Assembly (NCBI GenBank): GCA_036583965.1
Contig: JAZBQD010000015.1
Location: 71,836,330 to 71,900,329 of the forward strand
From: Prunella strophiata
Taxonomy: Eukaryota > Chordata > Aves > Passeriformes > Prunellidae
DNA: 64,000 nt
Direction: 5' to 3'
Shown: in pieces, positions 55,101 through 64,000 of the stretch
How positions within the stretch are numbered: the first letter of the stretch is position 1
How the letters are laid out: every line of letters begins with the position of its first letter
Notes under the pieces: model-generated
What the model saw: the letters and a program-made list of their open reading frames with translations, nothing else
The model's database searches: none
What the model was told of the DNA's origin: nothing
Position numbers and translations under genes: made by a program

Positions 55101-56775
55101 AAGATGTTTTAAGATGCCAAGCAACAGCTCCTCAAAGAGCAGGTTCATGATTTCAAACAATGCAGGATTGTAGTAGTGAAAATGAAATCACACCAGAAAT
55201 TTATTACTAAATCTGTAATTTACATGTGTTTTCCTAGACATACACTCCTGAACATGTAACTGCATGTATTGTGAATCAATTTCTTAAGTGAATGGCTATT
55301 ATTCCGGAGCAATCCCTCTATAAAGTGACTCATATAAATGCTATGTTACATATGCTATGTAAACATCTGTCCAGCTTACTATGCAGTCACTGTTTCTTGA
55401 AAAAACAGTCTTCAGAAGAAACTGTAACCAGAACACTGTAATGACTGTTGAATTTTCCTGCAGGATTCACTAGAAATAATAAAAACAATTTGGTATAAAC
55501 AATGGCATTATATCTCCATTTTCTGAATTTTCTATTTATTACCATTAATTTACCATTTAGTGAATTCATATTTCTAAAATATAAAGCTAGCATTACTTGC
55601 TAAATGCTAAGAAGTACTATTTCAATATGTATTATAGAAGCAAAGTTTTAATATGCTGTAGAGACTAAAACCAGCAAGATATACTAGCAAATATCAAGCA
55701 AATGTCATGCATAATCCCATATGCAGCAGAGGACATTACGTAAATATCCTCTACTTTTTTGAACAGGAAAGTTGAACAGAAATTTTAAAAGAAATATGTG
55801 AAAACACAGGTGGAAGAAAGTAAATCTCAGCATTTCAGCTCTGAAACTTATTCCTACTATTTTTTTATTGTTATTAAAGGATAAAACCTAAACCACTGTT
55901 CCACACAGAATGAAAGCAATAAGGAAGAAAGTCAGGCATAAAGATACCTGTTGCTGAAATAAATTTCCCTTCTCAGACAGCAGATGTAAGAGAAATGCTG
56001 GTTCCTTTTCTATCCCCGCAGTTTCATTCACCACAGTGTTGGCAAGCAAGTACTTGCTGCCTGAAGGAGTATCAGTGCAAGAAACACACTTGGCATTCCG
56101 AGCTGCTGCAAAACAACTCCAGTTTTGCTACTGCCTGTGCTTGTGCTGATGAACTTCTGCATGACAGATTTTTCTATTTTCCTGATAACTGTTTATGTTT
56201 TTGAATGTATTCAGATGGCATTTTCACACTGCAAAATGGCCAAATTCAATGGCTGCCTGTAGCCTCTGTTCTGCTTAAGAATCCATAATACTTTAACCAT
56301 GCTCCCAAGCTTTCCAGAACATCCTAGTGACAGATTAAGCCATATGCCAGTTTTCTTTTTATCTCTGTGAAGTTTTAACTCAGCCCTCAACCTGTGATTT
56401 GTTTAAGTGCAGAACTGATTACTCAATTTACTGACTACAAATGACTAAAAGCAAAAAGTCTACACTTGCTCAACACTGTCACAGATTCTAGCTAGTTTTC
56501 CTTAAATCCCAATTTGACCTCTTTTTCCCCCTCTCTGCTAAACAGCAACACATCTTTGCAGCAAAGGGCAGCTCCTTCTCCCCCATCCATGAGTGGATGC
56601 CTTTGAAATACAGCTCTCTGCACTCCCATCCTGCTGCCAGGGAGAAGGAATGCCAAGGGTCTCTTGTAGTACCATTATTTCCTACAGGAGTGTCTCTGTC
56701 TTTAAATAAATAAATTGGCCTCATTTCCCTTTAATTACATTAGTTTGTAATTTCCAAGTCAAATACTATTCTGCC

Positions 56776-56790
56776 TTTTTTTTTTTTTTT
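56776..56790. repeat. Poly(T) run, 15 T
   Basis: Fifteen T follow ctgcc and precede cccaataaaaaaat. Simple repeat. Confidence 0.85.
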
Positions 56791-57479
56791 CCCAATAAAA
56801 AAATAATCATGCCAAATCACATTGTGCTCTGTCCTGACTGGTAAAGTACAAGATTCTTCAATTCATAAGGTTCCATTTATGAAAAGAAAAATATAAAATA
56901 AAACTTAACATATGTGTGCATTCTTTCCAAATTAACAATGAAGATAGGGAGTGGAACTGTTCCCAGCATCAAGCTCCTGGCACCATATGTTTTGCTGTCT
57001 ATCCGTACATTGCTGCCTTACCTTCTATAGAGTGTCTAGCTTATTTTTCTTATGAGATCCAGCTTTTACTTCAGCTGCTCTGAATTCATGACAGGCAATA
57101 TGAACTGTTACACAGACACACAAAGGCTACATCTCCTCTATCCAATTTCTTCCAGATAGGCCATATTTTTCTAATTTTTCTCAGGATTAAAGACTACATT
57201 GATACAGTAAATTAATGTTACTTGCATGAACTTTACACAAAGCATGGATGAGTTTCAGTTATCACTGGAAACCTAGCTGAAACTTCTCAGAAAATTTCAG
57301 ATGTGTTCTAAATACTGATTTATTTGTAAAACTAATTCAAATGAAGAAAATTAAGGCTAATTAACTGATTTATTTTTAGCATTTTATTCTCAGCTTTTGT
57401 CACAAGGACAAGGTTTGCATCAATCAGAAAAAAACTTCAAGTTTTAATACTGAACAGACCATAAGCCAAGATTATTTAT

Positions 57480-58612
57480 GTTAGTGTACCAAGTAAAAAG
57501 TTTGAGGAACTCACCACTGAGCTCCAGTGTAGCAAGGATGGGTCCATGGGATGCAAGTGAGGACAGGATGTGGAAAAGAGGAAAGCAGAAATACTGCCTG
57601 AGCATGCATGGGTGCTGTTAAGAAAGCTAAAAACACCAGAAGATGAACAATGAAACCACAAATTTGTTGCTAAACCAGTAATCACAGGCATGGACAAGAC
57701 CAAGGTAGCCTGATACCTTCTGTGTTAGTCCTCCCCAACAAGGTCTCCCAGGGTTTTATGTCTGAAGAGCTCAAAGAGGAGACACACTGACAGAATAGTT
57801 TGCAAAGAGCGAAAGACTTGACAAAGCTGATCCATGTGATGGTGCTGAGAGCCCACTGGTGACCTGAAAGCCTGCCATTTGGCATGAAATGAAGATTGGC
57901 TAAGGTCCTCAATAACAGAGGGAAAAAAACTACACTGGTGTTTAAAAAATGGCTAAGTGATAGGATAGTAAGTCTTTCTCTGGTACCTGGAAAAATCATG
58001 GAGGAAGTTGTTTTGAAAGGCACTTCTAGGCACACGGACCAGAAACATAAATCTTCGCACTTCATCCAAAATTCCTCTGTTCCAACTTGTGTCTGCTGCC
58101 TCTTATCCTATCTGGGGGCAACTTTGAGAGCTGTGCAGACAAACTTGGGGTCAGACTGGAGGAACAGACCAACAGGAACCTCATGACATACAAAATGGAC
58201 AAATGCAAAAGTTCTGTTTCTAGGAATAAACCTCTGCAATGGTACAGGATGGGAAATAACTGTCTGGGGAGCAGTACCTAACAGCAACCTTCCTTTTTTT
58301 AAGAGGAGGTTATACCAAAGGTTGACCTAAGCTCTTGACTGAGATATGTGGCTGAAGTATAAAAGACCATGATCAAAAATTAAACTGAAGAAGGCTCTGA
58401 CTTGGCATAAAAAAAAGGATGCTCAAAATCAGGAGAATTAAGCACTATAAAACATTGCCTAGGGAGGCAGCATAATCTCTGTTCTTGGAGATTCTCAAGG
58501 CACACCTAGACAAAGCCTTCAGCAACCTGGTGCAGATTCAGTGTTGACTTTGTACTGAGAAGACCACTGGATCAGAACTTCCCAAGAGGTTACAGAGTGA
58601 GAGCTTCTACAA
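57480..58612 (+). mobile_element. Old, strongly decayed CR1 LINE copy
   Basis: Plus-strand CR1 remnant with ORF2 pieces in the right order. First comes a stretch like gctgttaggaaagctaaggc (near 57.61 kb). Then an RT-domain piece encodes SLSLVPGKIMEEVVLKG, with the CR1 motif VPGKxMEQ and the following SRH (57.96-58.04 kb). Then a piece contains aggaacctcatgacatacaa and gacaaatgcaaaagttctg, like the CR1 segment encoding NLMRFNKAKCKVL. Last comes a 3' end with attgcctagggaggcagc, ggagattctcaaggcacacc and cagcaacctggtg. Several parts between them are missing or unrecognisable. The 57896-58186 ORF reads through the element. The left border is uncertain, and the terminal 8-bp repeat is not clearly preserved. 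Confidence 0.75.
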
Positions 58613-58683
58613 TCTAACTAGCTCTTTTCAGGAAAGCACTAACCTGGCAACTAAAAACAAAGCAAAAACACACCACTTCCACA

Positions 58684-58745
58684 CAAACCAAACTAAACCA
58701 AACCAAACCAAACCAAATCAATCCAATCCAAAGCAAATCAAACCA
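58684..58745. repeat. (AACCA)n microsatellite, imperfect
   Basis: A pentanucleotide repeat of the type AAACC, about a dozen units with single-base changes (aatcaatccaatcc within it), starts about 70 bp right of the end of the old CR1 copy. Confidence 0.9.
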
Positions 58746-60651
58746 CAACAATAAAAAAATCACCACCAGTAGCATAGCCACCTTCTATTTGGCTTATATA
58801 ATGTTCTCCTAGCTAGCTAGAATTAACACTGGATTTACAAACAGTCTTAGTGTTCATACACTGCAGATTTTTCAAAACAGTACTAAGTTGTTTCCACTTT
58901 AATGATTCAAGAATTTAATAATGTTTACTTCATGAGATAGAAAACATTTACTTCTTTCTATGATGGTGCATAATTTCCACAGCAACATGCAAGTAAGAAA
59001 TTCAGCTCTTCACCTTTTTAGATGTAAACACAGTGGGAATAATGCCATTTTTTCTGCTCAATAAGATAGATACAAAACAATGTTTTATTTTTTTGTGCGA
59101 GATAACAGAAGATTTTCTTAGATGGTCTGTGCAACCATATCACAATGTAACCATATGTATGCTTCTAGTTTCTTGGCCAGCACTGGTACAGATATAAAAC
59201 TCATTAAATGTGTTTCATTTACCCTTAATTTCAGAGAAGTATGTGCACCAACTCCAAAATCATTATTAACGAGCCTTAGTAAAAGCAAATCTCTTGAACT
59301 GATAATGACTAGTTGTGTAAGAAAGGACTATTCACATGAGAAAGGAACACCAAATACTTCCCATCCCAAATATTATACCTTAATAAGTATGTTTATTGTG
59401 TCTTTATATGATGACTGAACAGGAAAAGACTTAATTTGAATTTCTCTTTTATAGTTAAGCTACAGGCTAAGCAACACAAACTGCTTCTTCATACTAAAAA
59501 TTATTTTAACAATCTAACCAACTTAAACCATAAAGCTACTAGGAAACTGTAATTATAACTACTCATACCTCTTAAGTGACCTGTTCAAAGGGATTAGAGG
59601 GGCAAATTAAAACATAAAGTAGTTTAAAAACCTTTGTGCTGTAACAATTACTCCTCTCTTAAGGATTCTCTGACCTCCTAAAAAAATCAGCAGTGATTAA
59701 TACTTGCCTATTCTCATATAAATAGGAAAGAAAACAAGATGATTAAATCTTTCTTTAGGAATATTTAAGTACTGAAGTATTAATAAAACAACCTGTGTTT
59801 ATGATGTTTGAGGGAAAAAACAGCAACACGAAAATTTTGTTTAAGATTAGGGCAAAATTCCTATTATCATTTCTTTTTTGATTAGTGCCAGTATGAACAT
59901 ACAGGACACAATAAAATTATAAACCAATTATCTTTCCATAATGAATTATTGTAAGCAGTTTATTTTAGAAACTCATAATGCACATTAAATATTAACTCAA
60001 ATAAACAATGCACACTGATTACTATTTATCTTTTTTTTTTTTTTTCATGCAACCAGAAGGTTATTCAGAGGTTTCACACAACATAGCTACAGGTTTTCAG
60101 CTCCTGAGGCTAAAACATGGGTTGTAGAGATAGACACATACACAATACTCCAATTTAAAATTTCTATTTAGTAGTGTTCATCTTTAAAATTACTTTTTAA
60201 ACAGAGAACTATTTTTTAAATGATATTTACCATTTAACTACTAAATCCCTTATGAAATACTGAGCAGCTTTATGTTAGACATTATATAAATAATAGAAGT
60301 TACCAAAGTGCTTTAAACATGTAAACTATGATGAAATATTACAACAGTATTCTTCAACTTAATTTTGACCTCTCTAGCATCTGTCCCACATTGCTGCAAT
60401 AAGAAAGAGCCCAATGCAGTTTTCTAAGCAGTCTACAAATTTTTGTATCAAAACTTTGTGACCAACTTCATCATTTGTGGATGATGAAGGAACAGGATGT
60501 GAATTATGAAACGCCAGGATCTGACAAACAGGTCTGGGGCTGTCAGCTAGCTACAAAAACAACTACTTTGTCCTATGTGCCTTACATGTTTTCCTTAGTT
60601 TGCTTCCTAGAGATAAAAAGATTATCAAGGATTTGCAGTCCTGTAGATTTA
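58746..60651. other. Intronic DNA without recognised content
   Basis: Very AT-rich sequence. It includes a T15 run at 60031-60045 and, at 59.93-60.02 kb, closely spaced AATTA and ATTAAAT-like words. A 98-codon ORF at 59122-59418 has no family resemblance. Confidence 0.55.
60031..60045. repeat. Poly(T) run, 15 T
   Basis: Fifteen T preceded by actatttatc and followed by catgcaacc. Simple repeat. Confidence 0.85.
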
Positions 60652-61332
60652 CAGAATCACAGAATATGCTACATTGGAGAAGACCTACAAGGTTCATTGC
60701 GGCCAATCCTGGTGCTATGCAGGACACCCCAAGAGTCACACCATGTGTGTGAGAACATTGTCCAAATGCTTTTTGAACTCTGTCAGACTTGGTGCTGTGA
60801 CCTCTCGCCTGGGGAGCCTGTTCCAGTGCCCAACCACCCTCTGGGTGAAGAACTTTCTCCTGACATCCATCCTAAACCTGCCCTGACTCATCTTCATGTA
60901 ATTTCCTCAAGTCCTGTCACTGGTCATGAGAGTGAAAATATCAGTGCCTGCCCTTCCACTTCCCATCATGAGGAAGCTGTAACTGCAATGAGATCTCCCT
61001 TCAGCCTCCTCCAGGCTGAACAGACCAAGTGACCTTGGCTGCTCCTCATACGGTTTCTCCTCCAGACCCTTCACTATCCTTGTGACCCTCCTTTGGGCAC
61101 TCTCTGGTAGTTTAATGTCATTTTTATATTGTGGCACCCAAACCTGCACACAGGACTCAAGATGAGGCTGCACCAGTGGAGACCAAAGCAGGACAATCCC
61201 CTCCCCTGCCCAGCTGCAATGCTGTGCCTGATGCCCCCCAGGACAGGCTTGGCCCTCCTGGCTGCCAGGGCACTGCTGACTCATGTTCAACTTGCCATTG
61301 ACCAGGACTCCCAGGGCCCTTTCAGCAGCACC
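60652..61332 (-). mobile_element. CR1 LINE, 5'-truncated, minus strand
   Basis: Read on the plus strand, the element begins with its 3' end, acagaatcacagaatatgct, the CR1 tail in reverse. It continues with gcctgttccagtgcccaac, accctctgggtgaagaac, catgaggaagctgtaac, tcctccaggctgaacag, ggctgctcctcatacgg, atattgtggcacccaaacc, ggctgccagggcactgctg and ttgaccaggactcccag. These encode the C-terminal part of ORF2. A 127-codon minus-strand ORF (60907-61290) keeps recognisable CR1 protein words (VQRRVTRIVKGL-like and YEEQ-like), and a 185-codon plus-strand ORF (60475-61032) is antisense noise. It differs in subfamily from the copies at 4.7 and 19.2 kb and lies in the same orientation as CTNND2. Confidence 0.93.
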
Positions 61333-61530
61333 GCATTTAGTTGCTAAAAGTTTACTTTAAAGAAATCTGCCTCTCTTCATTCCTTTAATCCCAAAAAACA
61401 ATCAGTATTTCAGAATAAACAACTAGAAATGGTAAAGCAAAAATCAATGAAAGGATAGCAGTAGCCATTCCTTGAGTTCTTTGCGAAATGTGAATACTGA
61501 CTTCACAGCATCGGTTTCTCTAGGAAAAAA

Positions 61531-61655
61531 CATATATCCTACATATAATTATGTATGTGTATATAAATACATAACTGTATGTATAATAAAATATATGTAT
61601 TCAACTGTATGCTAATAAATGCATATACATATACACATACATAAATACACACAAC
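61531..61655. repeat. AT-rich (TATG/TACATA) microsatellite
   Basis: About 120 bp of degenerate TACATA, TATGTA and ATAAAT steps. It starts 200 bp right of the CR1 copy. Confidence 0.8.
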
Positions 61656-63679
61656 TTCTTGCAGTACTTTGAATTAAGAGGAGCAGAGTCATCACACCCT
61701 GTGGTATTTACGCATCTGTTTACTCTTTTAATATGCAAAAACTGGATTGCTCGACTTGATCCCTTTCCTTTCACATGCCATTAGGATTCATGCATTATTT
61801 TGTGGAGTTTTTATAAATACAAGATTTTTAACAGGTGATCATTATCTGCCAAAGTCCGCAAGCAGAGGGCAAAAAAACCCAAGCTCTCTATGACGAAAGA
61901 AATGCATTTTGATACTGAGTCCAGAGCATACATCAGATTTTGAAAATTGCTGTCCATTTAGCCCCACAATCAGATTAATCTTACATTGAATTAAAAGTCC
62001 CATTTCTAAGGAAAACCATATGTTGTGATCCTAGAGGAAGGTAATACACCTCTAGCTGAAACAACAGAAAGGTTTATTGTATCTTTGTTTGAAGTGCTGA
62101 TTACAGGTGCTGAGACTTGTTGTGTATTAAACACACAAGAGTCATTTAGGTTGGACAACAAAAATTGGGTTATCTTCTACAAGACTAAATGCTACAGCAA
62201 TTAGTTATTAATGCTGGCAGAAATGTTTTATTTGCTATTTTTTTCAGAAGGGTCCACCTAACCTCAGGTTTCAGCATTATTTGATTCATAGTCATGTTAT
62301 ATCTATTAAAGGAAAACTGTGATCCACATACCCACACATTCCTTCACAGGTGTTAAACTCCTAATATTCTATTAAACTAGAAGGTGCAATTTTCTCTGAA
62401 GTGAATACTATGTTGTGAAATAACTACCATACAAACTATTAGATATATACTTGGGATGGGCTCTCAAATAGGTTGGTCATGACTATATATGAGACTGACA
62501 AATTCTGACAAAAACTGCAGTGGGATAAAGACATCTGTAAATGGTGCATTAAATCTCAGTTAATCTTAATTCTGTGGAGTCCTAATGGAGATTTTGCTTT
62601 TTCAACTGATGTTAATGTCAGCAGAGTGGAATTTACCTTTCATTCTCAAAAATGACAGCTGATTCCCACTTCTTTTGGTCATCTTGTAGTCCCTGTGACA
62701 AATGTCTGAGTGACAAGCCTGAATGGTGACATTCTCACTAAGATGCAGGGGAAAAAGCTGTCTCTGGTCTTCCAAAACCAAATCTATGGCTCGGTGGGCA
62801 CTTCAGAAACCAGATCCAGTCACCTCTTGTGTTATCCTGTCCATTACCCTGAAGAACACGGCAACTTTGTGTGTGGAACTGGACACCTATTCTAGGCTCC
62901 TAATACTACCTGGCCCCTTGGAAAGGAGCTGTGATTCCTGACATTGTGCCATAGCCTCTATGCCCTCACCAGCAAGAGAGGGTAGAACATAACAGCACCG
63001 TGGCCAATTCCCCATCAGCTCAAATGCTCGAGCACAGAGCTGTACATCCAACAAGTCCAAGCACTGGTGGCAATTCCTGTCATGGGACACTGACTCCATA
63101 TGAGGGAAGTCCTCCCCTACCCCTGCCAACATTAAAGATAAACTTTTAGAAATATAACACCAAAAACTATTACACTGCAAAAGCATGCCATAGCCTGTAT
63201 GCAAACAACCAGATGGAGAAAGGAGGCAACTTTCATTTGCATAACGACTTTAATTGGAAATGCTTTGCAAACACAGCATTACCAGTGTGTAATACATCAT
63301 TGTTACTACAGGGGCATCCCCAGATAGCACCAATGGGATCTAGGCCTTGTTAAAAGATGTACTCTATAAATGTATATGTAGAGACATAAACCATACTTTT
63401 GAAAAACCTTTCATCTATTACAGAATATCATCTACCCCAACTGACTACAATGCAAGGAAAGGCAACAGATGGTTAGATGGCAACTGTAAACAAATTTTAC
63501 AGATAACTAAACTGCTCCTAAATATATCAGTTTTGAGACCTCCTGCCACACCTTCACAGTTCATAGTGTGTAGCCCCCTTAACCTCTCTATGAAAGTAAC
63601 TACTGACTCCCTGCTTCTAGTTCAAAACTTTCTCTGTCAGCTGGAGTTTTTCCATGCTCCCTTTATTATTCTTCCAGAA

Positions 63680-63723
63680 GGAATGGAAATGGTATGGAAA
63701 GTATGGAAAGGTATGGAAAAGGG
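63680..63723. repeat. Short tandem repeat, unit about 10 bp
   Basis: Four diverged copies of a unit like ggtatggaaa, one after the other, ending in aaaaggg. Confidence 0.8.
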
Positions 63724-64000
63724 TTTCCCTTAGCTAGTGCCTGAACAGAACAGCAGCTCAAGCAAAATTCATTGCAGGGGTAAGGCAATGTTTCTATGCG
63801 GTCTTGCCTTAAAATTGCCTCCTTGTGCAATAGTATCTGGTAGGGTCTTGACCAGCCTCTCAAAGGGCAAAGGAACTGGAGCCTCAGGTCACTGAGACAA
63901 GTCTGTTGCCATGGATAAGGGTGGCAGAAGGGTACCTGTCTCCTCATTTGGATATCACTGCTCCTCACCCTCCTTATGCCCCATTTTAGTGGACACTTTC

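Larger units (their letters stand above)
49010..57479. other. Intronic DNA without recognised genes or repeats
   Basis: AT-rich sequence with a more balanced, ORF-richer block at about 51.0-53.7 kb. There, ORFs of 127 codons (51339-51722, plus) and 102 codons (51224-51532, minus) overlap on opposite strands. None resembles a protein family I know. A 14-bp tandem repeat sits at 52061-52102 and a T15 run at 56776-56790. No exon or RNA gene is supported. Confidence 0.5.
61333..64000. other. Intronic DNA, mostly unrecognised
   Basis: Contains an AT-rich microsatellite (61531-61655) and a short tandem repeat (63680-63723). The block at 62.65-63.12 kb has higher G+C and ORFs of 60-105 codons without family resemblance. 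It could be part of an unrecognised old repeat, but I cannot name one. Confidence 0.5.

Noticed and set aside
60475..61032. 185-codon plus-strand ORF
   Set aside because: It runs antisense through a minus-strand CR1 element. Its sequence is explained by the LINE.

Overview
The window looks like nuclear DNA from a bird. It is about 60% A+T, carries several CR1 LINE copies of the avian type, and has an LTR edge of a kind common in bird endogenous retroviruses. Relics of the ancient amniote SINE MIR are also present. Nothing is prokaryotic: there are no operons, ribosome-binding sites or dense ORFs. A neoavian or passerine source is plausible from the LTR, but I cannot fix the species.

The only gene I can support is on the minus strand. 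Two coding exons, at 25153-25285 and 3351-3564, have GT-AG borders and matching phases. Spliced together they give about 116 residues of an armadillo-repeat domain that I recognise as delta-2 catenin (CTNND2), a neuronal, p120-type, cadherin-binding catenin. They account for 347 coding bases, about 0.5% of the window. The intron between them is 21,588 bp. The ends of the window lie in two further introns: 3,350 bp on the 3' side of the gene and at least 38.7 kb on the 5' side.

Layout from left to right. 1-3350 is the partial downstream intron, with a MIR relic near 0.85-0.95 kb. 3351-3564 is the downstream exon. 3565-25152 is an intron holding a CR1 copy (4.69-5.44 kb, plus), a MIR relic (7.4 kb, minus), an LTR fragment (17.0-17.3 kb, minus), an (AAT)n microsatellite (17.38-17.45 kb) and an internally deleted CR1 (19.2-19.6 kb, minus). 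25153-25285 is the upstream exon. 25286-64000 is a long intron with few recognisable mobile elements until an old CR1 (57.5-58.6 kb, plus) and a younger CR1 (60.65-61.33 kb, minus). It also holds a probable MIR relic at 33.0 kb, AT-rich stretches with clustered homeodomain-type or octamer motifs, simple repeats and a perfect 22-bp palindrome.

The many 60-190 codon ORFs have no family resemblance apart from those that cross the exons or the CR1 elements, and I treat them as chance. I found no convincing new biological system. The best leads are possible intronic regulatory elements of CTNND2 and the MIR relics, all of which need alignment to other genomes.
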